NCBI GenBank assembly: GCA_016288815.1
Contig: JAEELF010000037.1
Coordinates: 21,120-85,119 of the forward strand
Reading direction: 5' to 3'
DNA from: Ruminococcus sp.
Lineage (GTDB): Bacteria > Bacillota > Clostridia > Oscillospirales > Ruminococcaceae
DNA: 64,000 nt
Shown piece by piece: positions 40,057 through 48,934 of this stretch. The notes below the pieces were generated by a model that saw only the letters and a list, made by a program, of their open reading frames with translations, did not search any database and was not told the origin of the DNA. The first letter of the stretch is position 1, and the number at the start of each line of letters is the position of its first letter. The translations under genes were made by a program, and so were the position numbers.

Positions 40057-41299
40057 TAAATTCTCACCAAAGCAAGTCAGATCAATGTTCTGGTGGAAGC
40101 TGCCAGAGACCAAGAACTGCGACGCTATAATTTGTGACGGATCAGTGCGTTCTGGCAAATCGCTCTCTATGACCATAGGCTTTATGCTGTGGAGCTGCAC
40201 TCAGTTCAACGGTCAGACGTTTGCTGTATGTGGTAAAACAGCAGGCTCTATCCGCAGAAATGTTATAATGCCTATGCAGCAGTGGCTTGAAGGGATCGCA
40301 AAAATAGAGCTGAAGCTGAGTCATAGCTGTTTTGATGTTACGATAAACGGTCGCACAAACCGTTATTATTTCTTTGGCGGCAAGGACGAATCCTCATATA
40401 TGCTCATTCAGGGTATGACGCTCGCAGGCGTTATGTTTGATGAGGTCGCCCTTATGCCGAAGTCTTTCGTGGAGCAGGCTCTTGCCAGATGTTCTGTTAA
40501 AGGTTCGCGCTTCTGGTTCAACTGCAATCCTGATTCTCCGGAGCACTGGTTCTACAAAGAATGGATACTAAAGCTTGACAAGAAAAACGCTGCATATCTC
40601 CATTTTACAATGGACGACAACTATTCCCTCGACCCGAAGGTAAAAGCTCGTTACGAAAGCCTTTACACCGGAGTATTCTATGATAGGTATATCAGGGGAA
40701 AGTGGGCGGTCGCTGACGGCATTGTCTATACCCAGTGGAATGATAAATATATCATCGACGAGTTTATTTCTCCGGAGTGGTGTGAATGGTACATCAGTAT
40801 GGACTATGGAACTCTCAACCCCTGCTCTATGGGACTTTGGTGTGTTACTGATGATAAGGCTATCCGTGTTGCAGAGTATTATTACGAGGCACGAAAGGAA
40901 GGCATATCAAGGACTGATGAGGAGCATTATGCAGAGCTTGAAAAGCTCGCCGGAGATAATGACATACAGCAGGTCATTATCGATCCCTCTGCTGCCAGCT
41001 TTATTGAGTGCGTGCGCCGTCACGGTCGCTTCAACGTCCGCAAGGCGAACAACGACGTCCTCGGAGGCATACGCAGGACATCAACGCTGATGAAGGCTGG
41101 GGAGATCCTCGTTCACAGGAGCTGCAAAGGCTTCCTTAAAGAGATACATCTTTACCGCTGGGACGAAAAGGCAAAAACGGATACAGTCATCAAGGAACAC
41201 GATCACGCTATGGACGATACAAGATACCTTGTGAATACAGTCCTCAGAAATTCACTGCTAAGAGATTTGGGAGGTGATGAATTTGATATCAGGAGCTGA
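40046..41299 (+). CDS. terminase large subunit (PBSX/XtmB type)
   Basis: 417 residues. ATPase domain: Walker A GSVRSGKS, Walker B GVMFDEVAL, coupling motif near FWFNCNPDSPEHWFY. Nuclease domain with acidic residues in YISMDYGTLNP, VIIDPSAASF and DHAMDDTRYLV. It drives DNA into the prohead and cuts it, here probably headful packaging from Mu-type integrated copies. Confidence 0.92.
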   Translation: MIYNKFSPKQVRSMFWWKLPETKNCDAIICDGSVRSGKSLSMTIGFMLWSCTQFNGQTFAVCGKTAGSIRRNVIMPMQQWLEGIAKIELKLSHSCFDVTINGRTNRYYFFGGKDESSYMLIQGMTLAGVMFDEVALMPKSFVEQALARCSVKGSRFWFNCNPDSPEHWFYKEWILKLDKKNAAYLHFTMDDNYSLDPKVKARYESLYTGVFYDRYIRGKWAVADGIVYTQWNDKYIIDEFISPEWCEWYISMDYGTLNPCSMGLWCVTDDKAIRVAEYYYEARKEGISRTDEEHYAELEKLAGDNDIQQVIIDPSAASFIECVRRHGRFNVRKANNDVLGGIRRTSTLMKAGEILVHRSCKGFLKEIHLYRWDEKAKTDTVIKEHDHAMDDTRYLVNTVLRNSLLRDLGGDEFDIRS

Positions 41300-42647
41300 G
41301 ATCGAAAAGGCTATGGGAATATCCATTCCTGTTTCAAGTAAAATGCAGGAGGCTATCCGGAGCTGGAGTGAGCTTTATACAAACGAATCATACTGGCTCA
41401 TCGAAGACACTGTCAGTCTTGAGCTGGCATCTGGTATAGCCTCTAAAACAGCAAAGTTCATAACAAATAATGGCAAGTCATGGATAACCGGCTCTGAGCG
41501 TGCTGATTATCTCCAGAAGCAGTATTCGGATTTTATGACAAATATCCGGACAAAGACTGAATTCGCCTGTGCTCTGGGCGGTGTAGTGTTCAAGCCCTAT
41601 CTGTCAGGCAAAAAGATAAAGGTGGAAACTATAACTGCTGACCGTTTTTATCCAGTAGAGTTTGGCTCTGACGGGGAGATGACTGCTGCGGTGTTTATGG
41701 AGCGTTATACTTCCGGTAGGACACACTATACTCGCCTTGAATATCACAGGCTCGATACTGAAAGCGGTGTTTATACTGTTCAGAACAGAGCTTTTTCAAG
41801 CAAAGACAGCAATACTCTCGGAAGTGAATGCAGGCTGGATGATGTTGATCAGTGGAGCGGATATACATCGAATATGGTAATAAGGGACGTTGAGCGTCCG
41901 CTTTTCGCATATTTCAGAATGCCGGACGTCAATAACATCGACATTGGTTCTCCTCTTGGAATGTCCTGCTACAAGAAGGCTGCGGAGCACATACGTCAGG
42001 CTGATCAGCATTGGGAAAAGATAATGTGGGAATATCAGGGCTCTGAGCTCGCTATCATGGCAGAGAGCTCTATGTTCAAGGTAGAACAAGGCAAGCCTGC
42101 TATTCCACGAGGCAAAAAAAGGCTGTACCGTATTCTTAACGGTTCTGGCAACGGCGACCTATTTAAGGAGTTTTCTCCGACTATTCGTGATAGTGCATTG
42201 TTTCACGGATTTAACAGGATATTGCAGCGTATAGAATTCGACTGCGATCTCGCCTACGGCACAATATCGGATCCGCAAACTGTTGAAAAGACAGCCGAGG
42301 AAGTACGTGCCAGCAAAGATACATCAAGATCCAGTATGCAGGAAAAGCAGAAGGCTTTGGAGGACGCACTGAAACAGGTAGTCTGGATAATGAATGAGTA
42401 TGCTGACTATTACAAGCTTGCACCTTCCGGCAGCTATGAAACAATGTTCGAGTGGGGCGACGGAATAGCTATTGACCGTGAAGCTGAGTATGCACGGCGG
42501 TTACAGCTTGCAACTGCTGGCAAGTACAAATGGGAGAAACTCCTCGCTTGGTACTTCGGCTGCTCCGAAGAGAAGGCGGCGGAGATGATACCGGAGCCTG
42601 CTCCGCTGTTTGGCGGTGATGTAAATGCTAACGCCGGATTATTATGA
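41277..42647 (+). CDS. phage portal protein (SPP1 family)
   Basis: About 456 residues. It begins MNLISGAEIEKAMGISIP and contains the portal signatures WSELYTNESYWLIEDTVSLE, KTAKFITNNGKSWITG, NNIDIGSPLGMSCYKKAAEH and a long C-terminal helix region around SMQEKQKALEDALKQVVWIM. It forms the dodecameric DNA channel. The start is uncertain: the ATG at 41277 is close to GGGAGGTG, and the TTG at 41283 is better spaced. It overlaps the terminase gene. Confidence 0.88.
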   Translation: MNLISGAEIEKAMGISIPVSSKMQEAIRSWSELYTNESYWLIEDTVSLELASGIASKTAKFITNNGKSWITGSERADYLQKQYSDFMTNIRTKTEFACALGGVVFKPYLSGKKIKVETITADRFYPVEFGSDGEMTAAVFMERYTSGRTHYTRLEYHRLDTESGVYTVQNRAFSSKDSNTLGSECRLDDVDQWSGYTSNMVIRDVERPLFAYFRMPDVNNIDIGSPLGMSCYKKAAEHIRQADQHWEKIMWEYQGSELAIMAESSMFKVEQGKPAIPRGKKRLYRILNGSGNGDLFKEFSPTIRDSALFHGFNRILQRIEFDCDLAYGTISDPQTVEKTAEEVRASKDTSRSSMQEKQKALEDALKQVVWIMNEYADYYKLAPSGSYETMFEWGDGIAIDREAEYARRLQLATAGKYKWEKLLAWYFGCSEEKAAEMIPEPAPLFGGDVNANAGLL

Positions 42648-44106
42648 TAAATGCACGAAGCAGCTCGTAGAGCTGTATGCAGAGCTGGATAACGCAATAA
42701 TAAGTGATATCACACGCCGGCTCCTGAAGAACGGTGAAATGACTGAAACTGCCATATGGCAGGCAAAGCAGCTTCAGGAAGCCGGTATGGTATATGAAGA
42801 CGTCCTTGCTGAGGTATCAGCTCGTTCCGGCAAATCTCAGAACGAAATAAAGCGCATTTTTGAGGAGGCAGGCGTTACCGCTACCCGGAATGATAACGTG
42901 TTCGCCAAAGCCGCCGGGTTCAGTGAGATACGCTCATTTTCTCCTGCGGCTCTGCAAACACTCAACGCCGGATATATCAAGTGTGCCGGAGATCTGAGCA
43001 ACCTCACGCTTACAACAGCCAACGCTTCGCAGCAGCTATACATAACAGCTGTTAACAATGCGTATATGCAGATAACAAGCGGTGCTTTTGACTACAACAC
43101 CGCTATCCGCAATGCCGTGAAGGCTGCTGCTGTCGAAGGGACTGCGATCATATATCCTTCCGGTCACACCGACAAACTCGATGTGGCTGTCAGGCGTGCA
43201 GTGCTGACAGGTGTCGGGCAGACCTGCCGTCAGCTATCTGAGATAAATGCTCAGGATATGGGTACCGATCTTATGGAGATAACAGCTCACTCTGGCGCGC
43301 GCCCCTCTCACGCAGAATGGCAGGGTCAAATAGTAAGTCTGAGCGGACGCAAGGGCTATCTATCCAAGAAGGATATTGGTTACGGCACAGGTGACGGCTT
43401 TGGCGGCTGGAACTGCCGTCATGACTGGTATCCGTTCTTCGAGGGCATAAGCACAAGAGCTTACACGGACGAACGCCTTAAAGAACTGAATGCCAAGAAC
43501 ATCGAATACAACGGCGAAATGTACTCCGAATATGAGATATCTCAGATGCAGAGAAAAATGGAGAGGGATATCCGATCAAGAAAAAGGGAAATAGCAGCAT
43601 ACAAAGCAGCAATAGATTGTGAGACTAACAACAAATTAAAAACTGACTTTGAAACAGATTTTAATTTGTCCTCTGTTAAATTGAAAAGGCAGGAGAAAGA
43701 ATTAGCGGATTTCTTGAAGGAAACTGGAAATATGCCGGATTCAAGCCGAGTTTGGAACAACGGTTTTGACAAAAGCCTTAGTCAAAAAGCAGTTTGGACA
43801 AACAAGAAGTCACTTGAATTTCAGAATCTTATTGGTACAGTTACCAGTAATGGATATACTGTAACAAGTGTTAGTGATCATTTCGGACCCAGAGCAGTCG
43901 CCAGAAATCTATCTGTTGAAGATGTTAGAAATGCCTTGACAAATCCACTACATACTGGTAAAATAAAATTAGATAGTAAAGGCAGAAAAAGTATCGAATT
44001 TATTGGTAACAAAGCAAGACCGCAATTAAACCCGGAGACTGGTACTTTAGCTACTGTATGGGAAACAGGTTCTAAAACAAGAAAGAAATATGGAGGTGTT
44101 CCTTGA
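42625..44106 (+). CDS. MuF-type minor capsid protein with C-terminal toxin-like domain
   Basis: 493 residues. Residues 1-310 form a phage minor capsid 2/MuF-like domain; its hallmark is ITAHSGARPSHAEWQGQIVS and GWNCRHDWYPFFEG. A charged helical linker (about 315-390) follows. The last 103 residues (WTNKKSLEFQNLIG onward) form a separate domain: DHFGPRAVARNLSVEDVRNA, GRKSIEFIGNKARPQLNPET, LATVWET. That pattern resembles BECR-fold (barnase/colicin E5/RelE-like) ribonucleases attached to phage MuF proteins. The DNA from about 43600 is more AT-rich than the capsid part, as expected for an exchanged tip. It overlaps the candidate immunity gene by one base. Confidence 0.82.
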   Translation: MLTPDYYDKCTKQLVELYAELDNAIISDITRRLLKNGEMTETAIWQAKQLQEAGMVYEDVLAEVSARSGKSQNEIKRIFEEAGVTATRNDNVFAKAAGFSEIRSFSPAALQTLNAGYIKCAGDLSNLTLTTANASQQLYITAVNNAYMQITSGAFDYNTAIRNAVKAAAVEGTAIIYPSGHTDKLDVAVRRAVLTGVGQTCRQLSEINAQDMGTDLMEITAHSGARPSHAEWQGQIVSLSGRKGYLSKKDIGYGTGDGFGGWNCRHDWYPFFEGISTRAYTDERLKELNAKNIEYNGEMYSEYEISQMQRKMERDIRSRKREIAAYKAAIDCETNNKLKTDFETDFNLSSVKLKRQEKELADFLKETGNMPDSSRVWNNGFDKSLSQKAVWTNKKSLEFQNLIGTVTSNGYTVTSVSDHFGPRAVARNLSVEDVRNALTNPLHTGKIKLDSKGRKSIEFIGNKARPQLNPETGTLATVWETGSKTRKKYGGVP

Positions 44107-44315
44107 TGAAAATTAATTTTGATGATAAGGAAATATCAGCAATCAATGATTTAGGGCTGCCGTTTGATGTAACAACAGATTTAAACGACGATGAATATTT
44201 CCTTTTAGATGAAAAAGTTGCTGAAGCAATAATGGATCACCTTGATAAGAATTATGATCCTACACCTAAAGGAAAGATTTATGAATCTATTATGGATAAA
44301 ATATCACAGTATTAA
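44106..44315 (+). CDS. candidate immunity protein for the MuF toxin domain
   Basis: 69 residues, very acidic (MKINFDDKEISAINDLGLPF, DVTTDLNDDEYFLLDEK, HLDKNYDPTPKG). The ATG overlaps the MuF stop (TGATG) and has GGAGGTG 8 bases upstream. A small acidic protein immediately after a toxin-tipped MuF gene is the known layout of MuF toxin-immunity pairs. No immunity family was recognised, so the role is inferred from position and charge. Confidence 0.6.
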   Translation: MKINFDDKEISAINDLGLPFDVTTDLNDDEYFLLDEKVAEAIMDHLDKNYDPTPKGKIYESIMDKISQY

Positions 44316-44340
44316 AAACGCTCTTTAAAGGGCGTTTTTA
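44314..44340 (+). terminator. terminator after the toxin/immunity cassette
   Basis: AAAAACGCTCTTT and AAAGGGCGTTTTT form a near-perfect stem starting within the immunity stop codon, followed by ATT. Confidence 0.75.
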
Positions 44341-44371
44341 TTATGCTTAAAAATAAAGGAGGTGAGATACT

Positions 44372-44560
44372 ATGACCGAAAAACAGAGGAAGTTCCTCAA
44401 AGAGCTTGACGAGCTGATGAAAAAGCACAACATCGAAGCTATGGAACCTAAAGGCACATACATCTACTTTTTCGGAGAAGATGAATCTATTGCCGTTGGC
44501 GCTTACAAAAGTGGCGAATTCAAGCATATTTTACAGACTATTCATTCATATAAGCCGTAA
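44372..44560 (+). CDS. small uncharacterised phage protein
   Basis: 62 residues behind a full AAAGGAGGTGAG site: an N-terminal helix (MTEKQRKFLKELDELMKKHN), then a beta-like part (GTYIYFFGEDESIAVGAY). Unknown. Confidence 0.6.
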   Translation: MTEKQRKFLKELDELMKKHNIEAMEPKGTYIYFFGEDESIAVGAYKSGEFKHILQTIHSYKP

Positions 44561-44606
44561 GCACCACAGGTGCTAATTTTATACTTGAAAGGCGGTCGAT
44601 ATTCAA

Positions 44607-44744
44607 ATGTATAACCCAAGCTATTTCTCCATACTGGATATGTTGACGTACCCGGAGCGAGCTTCTCCCGACTATCTGATCTACGTCCAGCAAATACTGG
44701 CACGCAAACGCCACAAACGAATGAAAAGCAGAAAAAGACGGTAA
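44607..44744 (+). CDS. very small basic phage protein
   Basis: 45 residues: MYNPSYFSILDMLTYPERAS, then a strongly basic end (LARKRHKRMKSRKRR). Preceded by GGCGGTCG and followed closely by the scaffold gene. Codon-coherent; a nucleic-acid-binding tail is likely but unproven. Confidence 0.45.
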   Translation: MYNPSYFSILDMLTYPERASPDYLIYVQQILARKRHKRMKSRKRR

Positions 44745-44779
44745 CACGTCTTATTTTTATACCCACAAGGAGGTACACA

Positions 44780-45316
44780 ATGATCAACAAAGAATTCCTC
44801 GAAGGTCTCGGTATCACAGACGAAGCAGCCATTAAGTCCATAACCGATACCTACAACGCAGACATCAAGACAGAAAAGGACAGCACTGCTGCTGTTCAGA
44901 AGCAGCTTGATGAAGCAAACACCACTATCAAGTCCTACGCCGATATGGACATCGAGGGCGTGAAGAAGTCAGCCGCTGACTGGGAGGAGAAGTACAAGAA
45001 GTCAGAAGCAGACCGCCTCGCCTTTGAGCATAAGACTAAAGTCGGCGGTCTTGTAAAGGGACTCAAGCTCAAGGACAGCATTTATGAGGACTATCTCACG
45101 AATCAGCTCATCGAAAAGCAGCTCAAGTTCGAGGGAGACAAGCTCATCGGCGGCGATGACGTTATCAATGCCTTCAAAGAAGCTCACCCTGATGCCTTTC
45201 AGACTGATCCCGTTCCGCCTAAATTCTCATACGATACTCACGGCGGTGCATCCACAGGCGTGACAGGCGTTGAAGCTGCATTCCTTGCCAGAAATCCCGG
45301 ACTTAAAATCGACTAA
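44780..45316 (+). CDS. phage scaffolding protein (GP20-like)
   Basis: 178 residues: MINKEFLEGLGITDEAAIKS, a long coiled coil around KTEKDSTAAVQKQLDEANTT, then GLVKGLKLKDSIYEDYL and a disordered C-terminus with a helix at the end (VEAAFLARNPGLKID). This is the GP20-type scaffold pattern. It sits directly before the capsid gene and guides prohead assembly. Confidence 0.88.
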   Translation: MINKEFLEGLGITDEAAIKSITDTYNADIKTEKDSTAAVQKQLDEANTTIKSYADMDIEGVKKSAADWEEKYKKSEADRLAFEHKTKVGGLVKGLKLKDSIYEDYLTNQLIEKQLKFEGDKLIGGDDVINAFKEAHPDAFQTDPVPPKFSYDTHGGASTGVTGVEAAFLARNPGLKID

Positions 45317-45330
45317 GGAGGTACATTATT

Positions 45331-46422
45331 ATGGCTCACGAACTTCAGGAAAGATTTTCAAAGCTGGTGCTTGCAAAGCTCAGAAAAGAACTTGTCCTCA
45401 AGGACGGCGTTGTATTTAACACTGACTATGAGGGCTCCCCTTCGGCTGGATCGGTAAAGATACCTGCACGTGACACGGAGGTCCAGGTATCTGATTACGA
45501 CAAGGCAAACGGTATAAGCGGCAGCACTGGAACAACCGAATATATTACTATGAACATAACAAAAGACAAGGCTGTAAATGAGATCATAGACGGCTATGAC
45601 GCTGCATCAGTTCCTGATGATATAGTCGCAGAACGTCTTGACAGCGGAACATACAGCCTTGCCAACCGGATAGACACTGACGGCGGAACAACACTTATTG
45701 CAGCGGCAACAGTGACCAGTGTAGCTGCTCTTACCAAGGACAATATCTATGATGCTATCGTTGATGTCCGCAAGGACATGAACAAAGCACACGTTCCGAA
45801 GAAGAACAGATATCTCCTTGTGACTCCTGATGCAATGGCACTTGTGCTCAAATCTCCGGAGTTCACAGGTGCTTCAAGTCTTGGCGACAGTGTCAAGGAA
45901 ACTGGAGCTATAGGAAAGATCGCTGGATTCCTTGTTATTGAATGGGAGGACGAAACTGCTAATCTTGCTATGATAGCAGGTCATCCTCGATTTGCTACAA
46001 GAGCTCAGGAATTCTCAGTGCCTGTACATCTCCAGGATCTCTCTGGTTCTGGAAAATACATCGGCGCTTCAGCTATTCAGGGACGTAATGTCTACGATCA
46101 TAAGGTTACTCGCAGCGCTGCTATCCGTGCAGTATATTCTCCTGCTGCACTTACAGTGTCACTTGCTAAGGGTTCAACCACCGGTACAACAGTTGCTACT
46201 ATTACCGCAGGCAATACTGGCACTACATATGCTTACAAGGTAAATCCTGCATCCAGAGCAACATATAACCAGACATCGTCTAACTATGCCGGTACATCTC
46301 TTACCTCCGGTACTACGGAGATAGCTGCAAGTGCTGGTGATATTATTGAGATAGTCAACCTCAGTTCGTCTAAGGTGGTATCTGTCGGATATATTACCGT
46401 AGCAGCATCAGATATCAAGTGA
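45331..46422 (+). CDS. major capsid protein
   Basis: 363 residues. The first 270 residues have HK97-fold character (MAHELQERFSKLVLAKLRKE, SAGSVKIPARDTEVQVSDYD, KNRYLLVTPDAMALVLKSPE). A roughly 90-residue Ser/Thr/Gly-rich C-terminal domain (ALTVSLAKGSTTGTTVATIT onward) looks like an added immunoglobulin-like surface domain, which could bind carbohydrate or mucus. Confidence 0.85.
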   Translation: MAHELQERFSKLVLAKLRKELVLKDGVVFNTDYEGSPSAGSVKIPARDTEVQVSDYDKANGISGSTGTTEYITMNITKDKAVNEIIDGYDAASVPDDIVAERLDSGTYSLANRIDTDGGTTLIAAATVTSVAALTKDNIYDAIVDVRKDMNKAHVPKKNRYLLVTPDAMALVLKSPEFTGASSLGDSVKETGAIGKIAGFLVIEWEDETANLAMIAGHPRFATRAQEFSVPVHLQDLSGSGKYIGASAIQGRNVYDHKVTRSAAIRAVYSPAALTVSLAKGSTTGTTVATITAGNTGTTYAYKVNPASRATYNQTSSNYAGTSLTSGTTEIAASAGDIIEIVNLSSSKVVSVGYITVAASDIK

Positions 46423-46838
46423 TGAACTACGCAAATTACTCGTATTATTCAGGAACTTACGGCGGCAGTATGATACCTGAAGAACAGTTTAACTACTGTG
46501 CCGCCAGAGCTTCCGAATATATTGATCAGCAGACCTATGACCGCATATCAGCGGAAATACCGGAGGAGCTTACAAACAAGATAAGCTCCTGCTGCTGTGA
46601 GCTTGCTGAAAATATCTACCGCTTTTCCGCTGCTTCTTCAGGCAGCGGAACTTCAAGCGGAGCAGGTGCAGATATTTCTTCTGAGAAAATCGGACAGTAC
46701 AGTGTAACGTACCACACTGGAGCTGAAACAATATCCGCACTGCTCAACGGTAATGATACAGGTCTGAACGATCTGCTTTACAGCACGATCAGCAGGCATT
46801 TAGGCAATACCGGACTGCTGTACAAAGGAGTGGACTGA
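46422..46838 (+). CDS. head-tail connector protein
   Basis: 138 residues from an ATG that overlaps the capsid stop (TGATG). Starts MNYANYSYYSGTYGGSMIPE, then helical segments (AARASEYIDQQTYDRI, EELTNKISSCCCELAENIYR), like gp6/gp15-type adaptor proteins after the capsid gene in siphoviruses. Confidence 0.7.
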   Translation: MNYANYSYYSGTYGGSMIPEEQFNYCAARASEYIDQQTYDRISAEIPEELTNKISSCCCELAENIYRFSAASSGSGTSSGAGADISSEKIGQYSVTYHTGAETISALLNGNDTGLNDLLYSTISRHLGNTGLLYKGVD

Positions 46839-46839
46839 G

Positions 46840-47163
46840 ATGTATACTAATCGACCGGGCTGCACAATTTATGAAAAAACTGTGCAGAACAGAGCGCCTA
46901 CTTACATTCGTCACGAGGTCGGAGAGATTTATTGGGAGGAAAATACGGAGCAGGCAGACGGTTCTGACAGGTCACCTAAAAATGTCGCATTTGTTTCAAT
47001 ACCTGCTGCATCAACAAGCTATTCTCCGAAAACCGGAGACCGCATTGTTGGCACTGTTATAGACGATGAGCAGCCTCCGTCTAATGCAATGACTGTAATG
47101 AAATCATCAGACTTACGATATGGTTCTCCTCTCGTTCAGCATTGGGAGATCACCGCCGAGTAA
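46840..47163 (+). CDS. head closure / minor capsid protein
   Basis: 107 residues, beta-rich (GCTIYEKTVQNRAPTYIRHE, FVSIPAASTSYSPKTGDRIV). Order and size match the minor capsid protein that closes the head in SPP1-like and related phages. Family assignment is by position. Confidence 0.65.
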   Translation: MYTNRPGCTIYEKTVQNRAPTYIRHEVGEIYWEENTEQADGSDRSPKNVAFVSIPAASTSYSPKTGDRIVGTVIDDEQPPSNAMTVMKSSDLRYGSPLVQHWEITAE

Positions 47164-47196
47164 AGGTCATCAAATACTAATTAGAGGTGACTTAGA

Positions 47197-47556
47197 ATGC
47201 TAAGATTTACCGGGATTTCATTTAAACCTGATTTTAAAGCTCGTTCTCAAGCTGAGTTTCAACAAGCTCAAAAGTACGTTGATAGTGAGACGATTAGATA
47301 CTCGGATCCATATGTACCTTTTAGAACAGGTATCATGAAGAAAAGCGGCATATCAGGCACAGTGGTTGGATCGGGAGTGGTTGAGTATACCGCCCCTTAC
47401 GCCAGAGGGCAATACTATACAAATGCAGGTCGAGGAAAAGAAGGACTTAATGCAGCAAAAGGGACAAAGGGGCTGAGAGGTCCGTTCTTTTTGGAACGCA
47501 TGAAAGCCGATCATCTGCCTGATATAAGACGAGGGCTAAAGGAGAAATTTGATTGA
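47197..47556 (+). CDS. minor capsid protein (Minor_capsid_2-like)
   Basis: 119 residues: ETIRYSDPYVPFRTGIMKKS, EYTAPYARGQYYTNAG, GPFFLERMKADHLPDIRRGL. This is the usual pattern of the HK97 gp10/minor capsid 2 family at the head-tail joint. The stop overlaps the next TTG start. Confidence 0.8.
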   Translation: MLRFTGISFKPDFKARSQAEFQQAQKYVDSETIRYSDPYVPFRTGIMKKSGISGTVVGSGVVEYTAPYARGQYYTNAGRGKEGLNAAKGTKGLRGPFFLERMKADHLPDIRRGLKEKFD

Positions 47557-47969
47557 AACCTATTATTGAATGCCTTCGGGACTATATCATGACATTCCCG
47601 GAGCTGAAGGACGGAGCTCTGCTTGTCGACTGCCTCGGCAGTGAGCCTATTGGTTACACGGTTGAAACAGTACCATGCAATCCAATCTATCGGCAATACA
47701 CTGATGGCACCTGTATGAAGCAGTTCCTTTTTCTATTTGCAAGCCGTGAATACTACGGAGAGGATGTTAATAAGAACATTGAGAATCTCGGCTTTTACGA
47801 GCACTTCTCCGATTGGATATTCGAGAATAATTACAATGATATCGTGCCGGATCTGGACGGGCGTATCGCCATAAGCGTGGAAGTACTCACAGGCGGATAT
47901 GCCTTCGACACGGATGCAAATACGGCAAGATACCAGATACAATTAAGACTATTATATGAGGAGGAATAA
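47553..47969 (+). CDS. minor capsid / tail terminator protein (Minor_capsid_3-like)
   Basis: 138 residues starting at TTG (overlap TTGA). PIIECLRDYIMTFPELKDGA, GYTVETVPCNPIYRQYTDGT, SREYYGEDVNKNIENL, IQLRLLYEEE match the tail-terminator-like minor capsid 3 family. Confidence 0.78.
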   Translation: MKPIIECLRDYIMTFPELKDGALLVDCLGSEPIGYTVETVPCNPIYRQYTDGTCMKQFLFLFASREYYGEDVNKNIENLGFYEHFSDWIFENNYNDIVPDLDGRIAISVEVLTGGYAFDTDANTARYQIQLRLLYEEE

Positions 47970-47971
47970 CT

Positions 47972-48454
47972 ATGTCCATAGTTGCAAGACACAAGAAGGT
48001 CGCGTTCTACGGCGTTCCGACAACGTCAAGTGGTACTACTACTATCACCTACACGAGAATGCCGAAGTTCACGCAGCTCACGACCAACAAGAACCCTATC
48101 GAGTACAATCGCCAGTACGTTGACGAGCCGTTTCAGGAGTCTGACGTAGTGGGATACTCTCCCTCTATCGCCTACGCCTTCGACCGCCATACGGACAAGG
48201 CTGTGCAGACCGACATCATCAAGATCACTGACGAGGAGCTCATCGGCGACGACGCTGTAAGAAGCATCATCGTCGTGGACATCGACACAGGCACTGCTAC
48301 CAAGCGCGACTACGCGGTTATCCCCTCCACCGAGGGCGACAACATCAATATCTACACCTATTCGGGCAACTTCAAGACAAAGGGCGAGCTCGTTCAGGGA
48401 ACCGCGACATCTTCCGACGACTGGCAGACCTGCACATTCACCGCTGCATCTTAG
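47972..48454 (+). CDS. major tail tube protein
   Basis: 160 residues: MSIVARHKKVAFYGVPTTSS, FTQLTTNKNPIEYNRQYVDE, GYSPSIAYAFDRHTDKAVQT, VIPSTEGDNINIYTYSGNFK. This is the pattern of siphovirus tail tube proteins in Firmicutes phages. The frame ends in TAG but the same phase continues for 25 acidic codons. From this gene on, base composition becomes GC-rich and host-like. Confidence 0.85.
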   Translation: MSIVARHKKVAFYGVPTTSSGTTTITYTRMPKFTQLTTNKNPIEYNRQYVDEPFQESDVVGYSPSIAYAFDRHTDKAVQTDIIKITDEELIGDDAVRSIIVVDIDTGTATKRDYAVIPSTEGDNINIYTYSGNFKTKGELVQGTATSSDDWQTCTFTAAS

Positions 48455-48532
48455 GTAGCCGGGGAAGTGTCCGAGGAACAGGACAGCGACCCCGAGGATA
48501 CAGATGACGAGCAGTCGGAAGAAGCTGAATAA
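48455..48532 (+). other. in-frame acidic extension of the tail tube gene after an amber codon
   Basis: Directly after TAG (48452-48454) the same frame encodes VAGEVSEEQDSDPEDTDDEQ SEEAE and then TAA. Codon use and strong acidity look like real coding sequence, not spacer. Either amber readthrough makes a minority extended tube subunit, or a CAG codon has mutated to TAG. Confidence 0.6.
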
Positions 48533-48550
48533 TTAATTAGGAGTGAGCCT

Positions 48551-48934
48551 ATGAGCCAGAATATATGGGAAATAAACGGGGTCAGCCTTGAGCTCGACCT
48601 CGAGGACGCCGATGTCATGGAACGCTACGAAAAGGCGTTCGACATCATGGCAGAGTCGGAGAAGTCGCTGCCGAAGGACGGCAGAGCCTCCGAGCGCATA
48701 AGAGCATACTGCAAGCTGTTCGCCGACCTTTTCGACAACATCTTCGGCGCAGGTACGTCCGAGAAGATCTTCAAGGGCGTGCCGGTGAGCGCTGCTGCGT
48801 ATGAGGACGTGTATGCATCGTTCCTCGACGCAGTAAAGGCGATGAAGATGTCGTCCGTACAGCGCAGAGCGCAGATGCTCGAGAAGTACAAGCCGCAGAA
48901 CCGTCAGCAGCGGCGTGCGGCTAAGAAAAAATGA
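48551..48934 (+). CDS. tail assembly chaperone (DUF6673-like)
   Basis: 127 residues: MSQNIWEINGVSLELDLEDA, DVMERYEKAFDIMAESEKSL, RIRAYCKLFADLFDNIFGAG and a basic end. It precedes Gp15 as usual. The stop lies in GAAAAAATGATAA, which also contains the Gp15 start, a context where -1 slippage could fuse the two proteins. Confidence 0.82.
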   Translation: MSQNIWEINGVSLELDLEDADVMERYEKAFDIMAESEKSLPKDGRASERIRAYCKLFADLFDNIFGAGTSEKIFKGVPVSAAAYEDVYASFLDAVKAMKMSSVQRRAQMLEKYKPQNRQQRRAAKKK

